From an uncultured Oscillospiraceae bacterium (GTDB lineage: Bacteria; Bacillota; Clostridia; Oscillospirales; Oscillospiraceae), in NCBI GenBank assembly GCA_944385035.1, contig CALWVV010000010.1, positions 29,009 to 93,008 of the forward strand: a stretch of 64,000 nucleotides of DNA, in the 5' to 3' direction. Shown piece after piece: positions 1 to 8,526 of this stretch; positions within the stretch are counted from its first letter, which is position 1, and every line of letters begins with the position of its first letter. The notes beneath the pieces are model-generated. The model was not told the DNA's origin. It worked only from the letters and a program-made list of their open reading frames with translations, and made no database searches. Made by a program: the position numbers and the translations under genes.

Positions 1-98
1 TCCATAAGGGAAGGCAAAGCTTTGACAGAAGCGGGAGGGGAGCAGGGTTTCCCTTCTGGACCTGGAGGCATAGCATGGGGAGAAGGAGGGGAACACCC

Positions 99-656
99 AT
101 GAAGAAAAGAAAGGCTCGCCGGCGGTTATGGAGGCGAATCCCACTGGCTGACAAACTGCTGCTGGCTTTTATGGCTGTGCTGTTGGTGCAGTCCGGCCAT
201 AACCTCTTTGCCAACGAGCTGGGGCGAGGAGATTCTACCGAGCTGGATGTGGTGGTCCGTACCACAGCCGCCGCCGTGTTTGGCTACTTCATCAGTAGCG
301 GAGTCCAGAGACAGGGGGAAAACTCCGCCTCCCCAGCACGCACCAAAATCGGCTTTACCATTGGGGAAGAGCCGCAGCCATCTGCCCGCATGGAGGCGGC
401 GGAAGCTTCCACCGGGACAGAAGAGGTCCCGCTGCCACCTTATGAAGGGGAAACAGAACGGGAAAGAGACAGGCTGAACCAACAGATGTGGATCGTAGGG
501 CTCATCGGGCTGACCGCGCTGGGATTTCTGATCATGGCCAGAAACTGCGGCCAGAGTTCGCCCGAGGCTTTGGCAGCCCTGTCCCAGCTGCGGGATTTTG
601 TTTCCGGCAGCGTGGGATTTCTCATTGCCCACGGGGGAGGGGCATCCAAACTGTAA
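99..656 (+). CDS. small predicted membrane protein, unknown function
   Basis: A 185-residue protein that I do not recognise. It opens with a very basic stretch (KKRKARRRLWRR), followed by a hydrophobic segment near residues 20-38, a second weak one near 55-70, an acidic Pro/Glu-rich middle, and a clear membrane helix near residues 128-146 (MWIVGLIGLTALGFLIMA). The ATG at 99 is preferred over the ATG at 75 because AGGAGGGG lies nine bases upstream of it. The stop codon overlaps the T-run of the terminator of the opposing gene. It has no neighbour in the same direction inside the window, so context gives no hint of function. Confidence 0.6.
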   Translation: MKKRKARRRLWRRIPLADKLLLAFMAVLLVQSGHNLFANELGRGDSTELDVVVRTTAAAVFGYFISSGVQRQGENSASPARTKIGFTIGEEPQPSARMEAAEASTGTEEVPLPPYEGETERERDRLNQQMWIVGLIGLTALGFLIMARNCGQSSPEALAALSQLRDFVSGSVGFLIAHGGGASKL

Positions 657-684
657 AAAAGCCCCGTCCGCATACGGACGGGGC
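655..684 (-). terminator. intrinsic terminator of the 713-1147 gene
   Basis: A perfect 10-bp stem (GCCCCGTCCG / CGGACGGGGC) with a CATA loop at 661-684. On the minus strand it is followed by six T residues (655-660), so it ends transcription of the minus-strand gene. On the plus strand no T-run follows. Confidence 0.85.
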
Positions 685-712
685 CCAGTTGTGGCAAGTG
701 GGTAAGGGAGGG

Positions 713-1147
713 TCAGAGATATCCCCGCACATCCACCGCCAGCCGCTCCTCCAGGTGGATCAGGCGTTTGGCGATGTCTTTGGAGGTCTCGTCGGCTGCC
801 TTATATTCGTTCAGGTACTGGTTCAGGGATTTCACGCCCATGTTGCACCCGTCGGTCATCAGCTCGGCAACCGTCTGGTCGGAGGTGTCCATCCCCAGCT
901 TGACGTTGGTCTTCATCCAGGACATGCCTTTGGCAATGGGGTTGGGATTTTTGCCTTCGTCATGGTACTGGTGAAGCAGTCCCTGAATTTCGCCCTTTAG
1001 GATCTCGTGTTCCTTTTTGCACTGGGTCAGGCAGCGTTTCAGTTCGGCGCTGTGTACATACCCCAGTGTGTCGTCAATGGAGGCTACCCCCATTTTTACC
1101 CCTGCATCGCATTCCCGCAGCAGTTTTACAGTATCCGCTTCGATCAT
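713..1147 (-). CDS. helical-bundle (ferritin-like, DUF2383-type) protein
   Basis: A 144-residue soluble, almost wholly helical protein. The order of segments (IEADTVKLLRECDAG, then a region rich in Lys/Glu with HEILKGEIQGLLHQYHDEGK, then a C-terminal helix pair) resembles the four-helix bundle proteins of the DUF2383/ferritin-like group found in clostridia. This is family resemblance judged by eye. No canonical di-iron EXXH pair is obvious, so I do not claim metal binding. ATG 1147 is chosen because AGGAG lies eight bases upstream; a GTG at 1156 sits too close to that site. It is monocistronic, ending in the hairpin at 661-684. Confidence 0.6.
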   Translation of the reverse strand: MIEADTVKLLRECDAGVKMGVASIDDTLGYVHSAELKRCLTQCKKEHEILKGEIQGLLHQYHDEGKNPNPIAKGMSWMKTNVKLGMDTSDQTVAELMTDGCNMGVKSLNQYLNEYKAADETSKDIAKRLIHLEERLAVDVRGYL

Positions 1148-1234
1148 ATGCTCCACTCCTTTGCAAGCTGTGAATAGTATGTCACAGTTTTTGGCCTGTA
1201 TACCGGGAATTTTGTTGAGGCAGGAGGCCGCCTC

Positions 1235-1263
1235 TTGACAATCCAGGTTCCATCATAGATAAT
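1235..1263 (+). promoter_or_regulatory. promoter of dapL
   Basis: TTGACA (1235-1240), 17-bp spacer, GATAAT (1258-1263), about 35 bases ahead of the dapL start. Good housekeeping-sigma match. Confidence 0.75.
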
Positions 1264-1298
1264 AAAGTCCGAAGTTTTGGCAAAGGAGCTGTTTGCCC

Positions 1299-2516
1299 AT
1301 GGTGAAAATCAATGATAATTATTTAAAACTGCCCGGCAGCTATCTGTTTTCTGAGGTAGCCCGGCGTATTGCCGCCTATACCGCTGCCCATCCCCAGGCG
1401 AAGATCACCAAGCTGTCCATCGGTGACGTGACCCGCCCCCTGGTTCCCGCTGTTATCGAGGCTATGCACAAGGCTGTGGACGAGATGGGGACCGCCGAGG
1501 GCTTCCATGGCTACGGCCCTGAGCAGGGGTATCCCTTCCTCCGGGAGGCCATTGCCCAGTATGACTACGCCGCCCGTGGAGTGGATATCCAGGCGGACGA
1601 GATCTTTGTGTCCGACGGCGCGAAGAGTGACTGCGGCAACATCGGTGACATCTTCGGGGTGGACAATGTGGTGGCTGTGTGCGACCCTGTGTACCCGGTC
1701 TATGTGGACACCAACGCCATGGCCGGCCGGGCCGGTGAGTACCAGGAGGAGCTGGGCAAGTGGAATCAGCTCATCTATATGCCCTGTGTGGAGGCCAACG
1801 GTTTTTCTCCTGAGCCCCCCAAGGAGAAGGCAGACATCATCTACCTCTGCTTCCCCAACAATCCTACCGGCGCTGTGGCCAACCGGGAACAGCTGAAGGT
1901 GTGGGTGGACTATGCCAATCAGAATGGCTCTGTCATCCTCTACGATTCTGCCTATGAGGCTTTCATCACCCAGAAGGATATCCCCCACAGCATTTTTGAG
2001 ATCGAGGGAGCCCGGACCTGTGCCATTGAGTTCCGTTCCTTCTCCAAGACGGCCGGCTTCACCGGCAACCGCTGCGCCTACACCGTGGTGCCCAAGGAGC
2101 TGGAACGGGGAGGCGTCAAGCTGAACACCATGTGGAACCGCCGCCAGACGACCAAGTTTAACGGTGTACCTTATGTGGTTCAGCGGGGTGCCGCTGCCAT
2201 CTATACCCCCGAGGGCCGCAAGCAGATCATGGAGAACATTGCCTACTACCAGAATAATGCCAAGATTATCCGGGAGGGACTGAGCGCCGCGGGACTTGAG
2301 TGCTTTGGCGGAGTGGATGCCCCCTACATCTGGCTGAAAACGCCTGATGGCATGGGCTCCTGGGATTTCTTCGACCTGGTACTGGATAAGGCCAATGTGG
2401 CCACTACACCTGGTGCTGGCTTCGGCCCCAGCGGTGAGGGTTACATCCGTCTGACCGCCTTTGGTGAGACAGAGGCGACCCGCCAGGCGGTGGAGCGCAT
2501 CAAGACCATGCTGTAA
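1299..2516 (+). CDS. dapL: LL-diaminopimelate aminotransferase
   Basis: A fold-type I, PLP-dependent aminotransferase that converts tetrahydrodipicolinate directly to LL-diaminopimelate with glutamate as amino donor, in lysine and peptidoglycan synthesis. The start [17 protein letters not shown] is the typical DapL N-terminus, and 405 residues is the normal length. The PLP Schiff-base lysine is in [10 protein letters not shown], about residue 250; CFPNNPTG and the YDSAYEAF loop are also present. ATG 1299 is chosen over TTG 1293 because AAAGGAG lies about ten bases upstream. It has its own promoter and terminator, so it is monocistronic. The call is secure. Confidence 0.96.
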   Translation: MVKINDNYLKLPGSYLFSEVARRIAAYTAAHPQAKITKLSIGDVTRPLVPAVIEAMHKAVDEMGTAEGFHGYGPEQGYPFLREAIAQYDYAARGVDIQADEIFVSDGAKSDCGNIGDIFGVDNVVAVCDPVYPVYVDTNAMAGRAGEYQEELGKWNQLIYMPCVEANGFSPEPPKEKADIIYLCFPNNPTGAVANREQLKVWVDYANQNGSVILYDSAYEAFITQKDIPHSIFEIEGARTCAIEFRSFSKTAGFTGNRCAYTVVPKELERGGVKLNTMWNRRQTTKFNGVPYVVQRGAAAIYTPEGRKQIMENIAYYQNNAKIIREGLSAAGLECFGGVDAPYIWLKTPDGMGSWDFFDLVLDKANVATTPGAGFGPSGEGYIRLTAFGETEATRQAVERIKTML

Positions 2517-2532
2517 AATAGATTGCTGTCTC

Positions 2533-2567
2533 AGCGGGTGCCGTACTTGCGGCGCCCGCTTTCTTTT
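2533..2567 (+). terminator. intrinsic terminator of dapL
   Basis: Stem AGCGGGTGCCG / CGGCGCCCGCT (one G-T pair), six-base loop, then TTTCTTTT. The 3' arm overlaps the -35 region of the following LysR gene promoter. Confidence 0.8.
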
Positions 2568-2575
2568 GATATAAT
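2547..2575 (+). promoter_or_regulatory. candidate promoter of the LysR regulator
   Basis: TTGCGG (2547-2552), 17-bp spacer, perfect TATAAT (2570-2575), 60 bases ahead of the LysR start. The -35 box lies inside the dapL terminator hairpin. Confidence 0.6.
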
Positions 2576-2634
2576 AAAACACCTATATCAAGCCCGCTGT
2601 GTCCCGGTTGGCTTGACGGAGGAAGAGGTGTCCT

Positions 2635-3567
2635 ATGTTTATCAAGAACCCGGAATACTTTATTACGATTGTCAAGGAGCGGAGTATCTCCCACGCGGCG
2701 GAACGGCTGTATCTGTCCCAGCCTTATTTAAGCCAATATCTGGCCAAGCTGGAGAACAGCCTGGGGGTGGTGCTGCTGGACCGCTCCCATACACCTTTGA
2801 AGCTTACCGAGGCAGGGGAGCTTTTCTATGCCTATTTGGAGCGGCAGGACTATTTGGACCGGCAGCTGGTCAGCGATTTGCGGGATCTGCGCAACAAGAA
2901 GCGGCCGGTGCTCCATCTGGGCGTGTCCCCCTGGCGCGGGTCGGTGCTCCTGCCCGAGGTGCTGCCCATATTTGAAGAGCACTATCCCGATGTGCAGGTC
3001 ATTTTACACGAAGCCCCAGTCCCTGAACTGGAGGAGCTTGCTGTGGGCGGCGTGGTGGACTTTTGTCTTATGCAGATCCCCGACAATCTCACCGAGCTGA
3101 GTTATGAGACTGTTATGCGGGAGCATGTTTTTCTGGTGGGACACCGGGACCACCCTCTGTTGGAGGGGCTGGAGAGCAGCTATGAGGCACCAAAACCCTT
3201 CCCGGACCTTCGCTTGTTGGAGCGGGAGCGGCTCATCATGCTGCCTTCGGACTGGCGGCTGAGCAAGCTTCTGTATAATGTGTTTGCAGTGCACAGTGTA
3301 GAGCCTCAAAATATTTTGGTGACCACTAACAATACCACTGCCATCAACCTGGCAACCGAGAAAATGGGCTTTGCCTTTTTACAGGAGAGCGGCCTTTCCC
3401 GCACTCCTTATCTGGACCGTCTGGCCTGCTTCACGGTAGGGGAGCCCGCCCTTACCTGTTCTCTGGCGGTGGTTTATAAGAAAAATGGCTTTATTTCCCC
3501 TGCTGCCCGCACCTTTATAGATGTGACCCGAGACCACTACCGCCGGTTTGACCGGACGGTGGAATAA
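2635..3567 (+). CDS. LysR family transcriptional regulator
   Basis: A 310-residue LysR-type regulator. The winged helix-turn-helix occupies residues 1-62 (SISHAAERLYLSQPYLSQYLAKLE, split across the recognition helix), followed by a linker helix and a periplasmic-binding-protein-like effector domain (about 90-300). The effector and target genes cannot be told. LysR proteins often control a divergent neighbour, but dapL upstream runs in the same direction and ends in a terminator, so dapL is not an obvious target. The start has GAGGAAGAGG upstream. It ends at the shared hairpin at 3570-3600. Confidence 0.9.
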   Translation: MFIKNPEYFITIVKERSISHAAERLYLSQPYLSQYLAKLENSLGVVLLDRSHTPLKLTEAGELFYAYLERQDYLDRQLVSDLRDLRNKKRPVLHLGVSPWRGSVLLPEVLPIFEEHYPDVQVILHEAPVPELEELAVGGVVDFCLMQIPDNLTELSYETVMREHVFLVGHRDHPLLEGLESSYEAPKPFPDLRLLERERLIMLPSDWRLSKLLYNVFAVHSVEPQNILVTTNNTTAINLATEKMGFAFLQESGLSRTPYLDRLACFTVGEPALTCSLAVVYKKNGFISPAARTFIDVTRDHYRRFDRTVE

Positions 3568-3569
3568 GG

Positions 3570-3600
3570 AGGGCCGCCGCGAATCATTCGCGGCGGCCCT
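3570..3600. terminator. terminator-like hairpin between convergent genes
   Basis: Perfect 15-bp inverted repeat AGGGCCGCCGCGAAT / ATTCGCGGCGGCCCT with a single-base loop, in the 33 bases between two convergent genes. No long T-run on either side, so it may act only as a strong barrier or mRNA end stabiliser. Confidence 0.6.
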
Positions 3601-3975
3601 TCAATATTCCGTAAAATGAGCAGGCAGGCGGCTGGCCAGCAGCCATAGAGCACCACCTGCCTGATAGGCGGCAAAGTCCCAGAGGTCAAAAACGACATCT
3701 GCCTTGAACAAGGGGGCACATACCTCCCAAACAAGACCGCAGAACAAGAGAAAAGGGACCACCTGTTTCCAGGAGCGGACCTCTCCCAGCCGTCCCAGGC
3801 CCAGAAGAAGATCCAGCCAAGCCACAATGGCCGCTCCGGCAAAGATGTCATTGGCATAACAGGTCAAAAACCATCCCATGTGTCCCCCCAGAGCGGGGGA
3901 GAAGAGAGAACGGTTGAGCAGATAGAAGGCCAGGGCGGCCAGACACACCAGGGTGTCAAATATCCTGCGGTTCAT
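3601..3975 (-). CDS. four-helix membrane protein, unknown (VanZ-like size)
   Basis: A 124-residue integral membrane protein with about four hydrophobic segments (near residues 8-24, 33-60, 70-88 and 96-115) and few charged residues. It abuts the end of the upstream frameshifted regulator gene (stop and start adjacent at 3976/3975), so the two are probably cotranscribed. The size and four-helix layout recall small VanZ-like or DUF2809-type proteins, but I see no diagnostic motif and make no functional claim. Confidence 0.6.
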   Translation of the reverse strand: MNRRIFDTLVCLAALAFYLLNRSLFSPALGGHMGWFLTCYANDIFAGAAIVAWLDLLLGLGRLGEVRSWKQVVPFLLFCGLVWEVCAPLFKADVVFDLWDFAAYQAGGALWLLASRLPAHFTEY

Positions 3976-4688
3976 CTACAACAGTGCCAGCAGGAAGATG
4001 GCCGCTATGACTCCTACGATTACGGCCAGAACCATTCCCCCGAAAGACATAGGCTCATTCTTTTTTTGCAGTTGGGCCATCGGGATAGGCTCTTTGCCGT
4101 TGAGTTCATCGAGATGAGCCGAATCGCTGTCGCGGTAGAAGCGAAACGCATCCTTGTCTGACCAGGACAGCTTGTCGATGATGCGTTCCACCAAGTCTTT
4201 GGAAAGTCCGCGCGCTAAGGGCAAATAGGAATTTTCCTCCAACAGCTGTATCACTTGTTCGCGGCCTTGTATTTGCGCAATGAGAGTGCTGTCGGGAAGC
4301 AGATGAAAGTTCATCAGAGAGACAATCTCCTCCGCTATCTGAACCGGGATATGCCCTTCGCGGGCCACTACCAGGGTGTAGGTGCAGGGCTTTTCCTGCA
4401 GAGAGTGCCCGCAGTTGGGACAGAAGTTGTCCAAGCCGGTGACGATGGTCTTGCAGTTTGGGCAACGGACGGGAGCGGATTCTTGGGCGTTTTCCAATCC
4501 CAGCAAAAGCCAGTCAGAGGAAATGCCAAACAGGCGCACAGTTCCGCCACGTAGGCCACGTCAGGGTTTGTCTGTCCGCTTTCCCATTTGCTAATAGCCT
4601 GCCTGGACACGCCGAGCTTTTCCCCCAGCTGTTCCTGAGACAGACCGGCCTGTTTGCGTGCCTGAGCGATGCGTTCTCCCAGTGTCAT
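3976..4688 (-). pseudogene. XRE regulator with zinc ribbon and membrane anchor, frameshifted
   Basis: Two reading frames together make one protein of about 237 residues. Residues 1-50 (MTLGERIAQARKQ, SQEQLGEKLGVSRQAISKWE) are a Cro/C1-type helix-turn-helix. After ELC the frame is lost and continues in the next frame as RLFGISSDWLLLG, the normal end of such a domain, then a zinc ribbon (CPNCK and CPNCG), a 90-residue middle and a C-terminal membrane helix. One missing C near 4537-4542 explains the shift. It could be a real mutation, an assembly error or, less likely, programmed frameshifting. ATG 4688 has GGAGG eight bases upstream. A membrane-tethered HTH with zinc ribbon is a known clostridial layout. 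Confidence 0.75.
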
Positions 4689-4829
4689 TGCTCTCGCCTC
4701 CGCGTTCATTCTTAGGTCCAGAATACCAAAATATGACACCTTTGACAAGGAAAGAAAGCTGGAAATTTGTCAACTTCTGGTTGACAAACCCCCATTTTCC
4801 TGATTTTGGAGCAAAATAGACGGTTTGAC

Positions 4830-4858
4830 TTGACACTCTCTGAAAGGGATGATAGTAT
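4830..4858 (+). promoter_or_regulatory. promoter of the cys T-box operon
   Basis: TTGACA (4830-4835), 17-bp spacer, TAGTAT (4853-4858), just ahead of the T-box leader. Confidence 0.7.
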
Positions 4859-4864
4859 ACTATA

Positions 4865-5089
4865 TTGTAGCGCAAAGAACGGAAAAGTAGCATCTTACCC
4901 GGCAAACAGAGAGGGCCCTTCACCGGCTGAAAGGGGGCCTGGGCTGGCAGATGTGAAGTGCGTCCGGGAGCGCGGCGGGTAATGCCGTCCGGTTTGACCC
5001 CGATACCGGTCTTATGAGTAAGAAATGAGAGTGGAACCGCGAGTCATCGCCTCTTATGCCCTAACGGGTATGAGAGGCGTTTTCGTTTT
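4865..5089 (+). ncRNA. T-box leader, cysteine-type, controlling cysE-cysS
   Basis: A T-box riboswitch senses the ratio of charged to uncharged tRNA and controls read-through into the operon. The conserved T-box segment GAGTGGAACCGCG lies at 5029-5041, Stem I with AGAGAG and GGCTGAAAG distal-loop motifs at about 4909-4933, and a candidate specifier codon TGC (Cys) at 4959-4961 in GAAGTGCGTCC. TGGA in the T-box would pair with the UCCA end expected of bacterial tRNA-Cys (discriminator U). The downstream genes cysE and cysS agree. The T-box is clear; the exact specifier position is inferred by eye. Confidence 0.88.
5049..5089 (+). terminator. T-box conditional terminator
   Basis: Stem CGCCTCTTAT / ATGAGAGGCG followed by TTTTCGTTTT. 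In the uncharged-tRNA state the T-box segment upstream would form the antiterminator instead. Confidence 0.85.
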
Positions 5090-5119
5090 CCCCATAGAAT
5101 CGTAAAGGAGGTGCTGGAT

Positions 5120-5299
5120 ATGTTGCGTAGCAGCCGGACTGTATGGGAGGCCTGTCGATGTCGGAGCGCGGGCAGAGCACAGAACATACCATATAATGCG
5201 TCTGATTTGACATGGTCCAGAGCCTCGCTGCTCTGGGGAAAAGGAGGATATTATGTTTCGTTCCCTCATGGAGACGCTGGAGGCTTACCAAAAGCGTGA
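5120..5299 (+). CDS. possible upstream reading frame overlapping cysE
   Basis: An ATG preceded by an excellent ribosome-binding site (AAGGAGG, eight-base spacing) opens a 59-codon frame that ends 47 bases inside cysE in another frame. Codons 12 and 14 are both TGT (Cys). It lies between the T-box terminator and cysE. It may be a leader peptide coupled to cysE translation, or a chance frame behind a strong Shine-Dalgarno. The amino-acid sequence resembles nothing I know. Confidence 0.3.
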   Translation: MLRSSRTVWEACRCRSAGRAQNIPYNASDLTWSRASLLWGKGGYYVSFPHGDAGGLPKA

Positions 5300-5918
5300 C
5301 CCTGCCGCCCGCTCCAAGCTGGAAGTTTTTCTGCTGTATCAAGGGGTCCACGCCACCTTGTATCACCGGCTGGCCCACTGGTTATACTGCCATCACTGCC
5401 GCTTTTTGGCACGCTTTGTTTCCCAATGGAGCCGGTTCTGGACAGGAATTGAGATTCACCCTGGGGCCAAGATCGGCCGCCGTTTTGTCATTGACCACGG
5501 TATGGGCATCGTCATCGGGGAGACTGCTGAGGTGGGCGATGACTGCCTGATGTACCACGGAGTCACCCTGGGGGGAACCGGCAAGGACCATGGAAAGCGC
5601 CATCCCACCATCGGAAACAACGTGCTCATCGGCTGCGGCGCTAAGATTCTGGGTCCCTTCAAGGTGGGGGACAACTCCCGCATTGCCGCAAACTCGGTGG
5701 TCCTCACTGAGGTTCCGGAGAATGCCACCGCCGTGGGAATTCCCGCGCAGATCGTACGCATCGCCGGAAAGACGACCCATTTTGCCGACGAAGTGGACCA
5801 GACCAGCGTGGAAAATCCCACACTGGAGCGCATCGAAGCTCTGTCCCAGCGCCTGGAATTTTTGGAGAGAATGCTGGATCAAAGGTATCTGGGGGAACGT
5901 GCCAAGATAGAAGCGTAA
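5253..5918 (+). CDS. cysE: serine O-acetyltransferase
   Basis: Transfers acetyl from acetyl-CoA to serine, giving O-acetylserine, the first step of cysteine synthesis in the cytoplasm. At 221 residues it is the short CysE form. An N-terminal helical part (1-60) is followed by left-handed beta-helix hexapeptide repeats (about 67-165), with [29 protein letters not shown] and [12 protein letters not shown] motifs carrying the conserved catalytic Asp-His residues. GGAGG lies seven bases before the ATG. First full gene of the T-box operon, 57 bases ahead of cysS with no terminator between. Confidence 0.95.
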   Translation: MFRSLMETLEAYQKRDPAARSKLEVFLLYQGVHATLYHRLAHWLYCHHCRFLARFVSQWSRFWTGIEIHPGAKIGRRFVIDHGMGIVIGETAEVGDDCLMYHGVTLGGTGKDHGKRHPTIGNNVLIGCGAKILGPFKVGDNSRIAANSVVLTEVPENATAVGIPAQIVRIAGKTTHFADEVDQTSVENPTLERIEALSQRLEFLERMLDQRYLGERAKIEA

Positions 5919-5975
5919 AACAGGTTTCTTTTTACCATTTACAATCTTTTAAATTAATAGTAGGAGGTTTTCGCT

Positions 5976-7424
5976 ATGCTGCTATATAATTCTGCCACCC
6001 ACAAGAAAGAACAATTTGAGACCCATACCCCCGGACATGTGGAGATGTACACCTGCGGCCCCACGGTCTATCACTTTGCCCATATCGGCAACCTGCGATC
6101 CTATATCATGGAGGATGTGCTGGAGAAGTTCCTGCGCTATGACGGTTATGAGGTAAACCGGGTGATGAATATCACCGACGTAGGCCACCTGGCCTCTGAC
6201 GCGGATACGGGGGAGGACAAGATGCTCAAGGGCGCCAAGCGGGAGCACAAGAGCGTCATGGAGATCGCCCAGTACTACACCGACGCCTTTTTTGAGGACT
6301 GCCGGAAGCTGAACATCAAGCGCCCGGATACCATCCAGCCCGCCACCGGCTGCATTGAGGACTACATCAAGATCATCTCCGGCCTCATTGACAAGGGCTA
6401 TGCCTACCTGGCCGGAGGAAACGTGTACTTTGATTCCTCCAAGCTGGACCGGTACTACGTCTTCAACGACCACGATGAGGAGGACCTGGCTGTAGGCGTC
6501 CGGGAAGGCGTGGAGGAGGATACCAACAAGCGCAACAAGAACGACTTTGTTCTCTGGTTCACCAAGAGTAAGTTTGAGGATCAGGCCCTCAAGTGGGACT
6601 CCCCCTGGGGGGTGGGCTATCCCGGCTGGCACATTGAGTGCTCCGGCATCTCCCTGAAATATAACGGGGAATACCTGGACCTCCACTGCGGCGGCATCGA
6701 CAATGCCTTCCCCCACCATACCAATGAGATTGCCCAGTCGGAAAGCTATCTGGGCCACCCCTGGTGCAAGCAGTGGTTTCATGTTCACCACCTGAATACC
6801 AACTCCGGTAAGATGTCCAAGTCCAAGGGTGAGTTTTTGACCGTCTCCCTGTTGGAGGAAAAGGGCTATGATCCCCTTGCATACCGGTTCTTCTGCCTCC
6901 AGTCCCACTACCGCAAGGGTCTGGTGTTCTCCTGGGAGAACCTGGACAACGCTGCCGGGGCCTATCAGAAGCTGATCGCCAAAATTGCCGCCCTGGACCC
7001 CAAGGACGGGGATGTGGACGAGGCAGTGCTGGCAGAGTACAAGGACAAGTTCCGCCAGCAGGTGGGCAACGACCTGAACACCTCCATGGCTGTCACCGCT
7101 GTCTATGACGCACTGAAGGCAAAAACCAACGGGGCCACCAAGCTGGCCATTCTGGACAGCTTTGATCAGGTCCTTTCCCTGTCTCTGTTGGAAAAGGCCG
7201 CCAAGGCACGGGAAGAGCAGGCGAAGGCCAAGTCCGCCCAGTCCGCTGGGGGCTACACCATCACCGGTGAGGGGGATGCAGCCATCGACGCCCTGGTGCT
7301 CCAGCGGTACGAGGCCAAAAAGGCCAAGAACTTTGCGGAAGCGGACCGTATCCGGGACGAACTTAGGCAGCAGGGCATCGAAATCACCGACATGCCCGGC
7401 GGCGCTGCCTGGAAGCGTGTGTAA
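5976..7424 (+). CDS. cysS: cysteinyl-tRNA synthetase
   Basis: Charges tRNA-Cys with cysteine. A class I synthetase of 482 residues, normal for the family. The HIGH motif appears as HIGN (in YHFAHIGNLRSY) and the KMSKS loop as KMSKSKGE near residue 276. The zinc ligands start with the Cys of YTCGPT; WHIECS and CGGIDNAFPHH supply the rest. The C-terminal helical anticodon-binding part carries the usual AKNFAEADRIRDEL segment. TAGGAGG precedes the start. Shares the T-box transcript with cysE, so supply and use of cysteine respond to the same tRNA. Confidence 0.97.
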   Translation: MLLYNSATHKKEQFETHTPGHVEMYTCGPTVYHFAHIGNLRSYIMEDVLEKFLRYDGYEVNRVMNITDVGHLASDADTGEDKMLKGAKREHKSVMEIAQYYTDAFFEDCRKLNIKRPDTIQPATGCIEDYIKIISGLIDKGYAYLAGGNVYFDSSKLDRYYVFNDHDEEDLAVGVREGVEEDTNKRNKNDFVLWFTKSKFEDQALKWDSPWGVGYPGWHIECSGISLKYNGEYLDLHCGGIDNAFPHHTNEIAQSESYLGHPWCKQWFHVHHLNTNSGKMSKSKGEFLTVSLLEEKGYDPLAYRFFCLQSHYRKGLVFSWENLDNAAGAYQKLIAKIAALDPKDGDVDEAVLAEYKDKFRQQVGNDLNTSMAVTAVYDALKAKTNGATKLAILDSFDQVLSLSLLEKAAKAREEQAKAKSAQSAGGYTITGEGDAAIDALVLQRYEAKKAKNFAEADRIRDELRQQGIEITDMPGGAAWKRV

Positions 7425-7446
7425 AACAAAATAGAGTAAAAAAATT

Positions 7447-7471
7447 CCCGGCCGTCAGGCCGGGGATTTTT
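7447..7471. terminator. bidirectional terminator, cysS / dipeptidase
   Basis: Stem CCCGGCC / GGCCGGG with GTCA loop, an A-run on the left (7439-7444) and seven Ts on the right. The stop codon of the convergent dipeptidase (TGA on the minus strand, 7455-7457) lies in the loop. Confidence 0.85.
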
Positions 7472-8486
7472 TTACATTGGCTTTGAAAAAATCCAGGGCA
7501 TTGCGCCATAGGATTTGTTCCGTCAGGGTAGGGGAGAGGCCTTTTTTCCGGAAGAACTCCTTCAGTCCGACAATTTGTTTCGGGGCGTTCAAGCAAGGGG
7601 GGAGATCCGCCCCGTCAAAGTCAGACCCCAGTGCCAGGCAGTCTCCCGCGTCCAACTCCAGGAAGTGTTCTACATGCCGCCAAAGGTCCTCCAGAGTGGC
7701 TTTTGTTCCGTCAGAGCGGAGAAAGGCATTATAGTAATTGAGACCAATGAGGCACTTGCGCTCCACCATCTCCCGAATCTGTTCGTCCGTAAGGTTTCGC
7801 CGGTGAGGACACACTGCCCGTGCATTGGAATGACTGGCTGTAAAGGGCTTTTGGCATACATCCAGCAGATCAAAGAACCCCCTGTCGTTCAGGTGGGATA
7901 CATCGGCCAGAATCCCCTGATGTTCCATTTCCCGTACGGCCGCTTTTCCAAAGGGTGTGAGCCCTCCGTCGGTACTGTGGCCGGAACCCAGTTCGTTGGC
8001 TCCGTTCCAGGTGAGGGTCACCATGACCACACCATCCCGGCGCAGCTGCTCTACTCTGGACAAATCTCCCGCCAGGGCAGAGGCATTTTCCACTGTGAGA
8101 AGGGCGGCGGCTTTTCCGGTACTCCAAGCCTTCTCCACCTCTTCGGCGCTCCCGCAGGGGGAGAGCAGTCCCTCCAGCGTGCTCATCTGGCGGGAAAAGC
8201 TGTCCCGATGGAATGTATAATAGTCTGCCGCATCCGCGCCTTTGATCGAATCGGGCACAAAGATAGTGCAGCACTGGGCCCAGCGTACTCCGGCGGGAAT
8301 TTTACAAAACGCAAACTGGTGCCGAGGGTCGTTGAGGGTATCGTTTCCTTGCGCACAGGACCGGAGAGCCGTCATAGCCTGCGTACGGCTCTCGGGACGT
8401 TCAAGGCTGAGAAACGTATCTTGACTTACATCCATAAAGGCGGTGAGTGTGTCACAGTGGAGATCAAAAATGGCCGGGTATAGCAT
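7455..8486 (-). CDS. membrane dipeptidase (peptidase M19 family)
   Basis: A zinc-dependent amidohydrolase-fold dipeptidase that cleaves dipeptides, often with a D-residue at the C-terminal position. 343 residues, family length. Metal-binding motifs are visible: DLHCDT (HxD) at residues 8-13, a bridging Glu region in LLTVENASAL, VSHLND, and SHSNARAV. The conserved GSDFDG near residue 292 is also typical. There is no signal peptide, as usual for bacterial members. The terminator at its end is shared with cysS. Substrate is inferred from family only. Confidence 0.92.
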   Translation of the reverse strand: MLYPAIFDLHCDTLTAFMDVSQDTFLSLERPESRTQAMTALRSCAQGNDTLNDPRHQFAFCKIPAGVRWAQCCTIFVPDSIKGADAADYYTFHRDSFSRQMSTLEGLLSPCGSAEEVEKAWSTGKAAALLTVENASALAGDLSRVEQLRRDGVVMVTLTWNGANELGSGHSTDGGLTPFGKAAVREMEHQGILADVSHLNDRGFFDLLDVCQKPFTASHSNARAVCPHRRNLTDEQIREMVERKCLIGLNYYNAFLRSDGTKATLEDLWRHVEHFLELDAGDCLALGSDFDGADLPPCLNAPKQIVGLKEFFRKKGLSPTLTEQILWRNALDFFKANVKKSPA

Positions 8487-8526
8487 AAAGATAACTTCCT
8501 TTACAGAGGTTGATATAGAAAAAATA

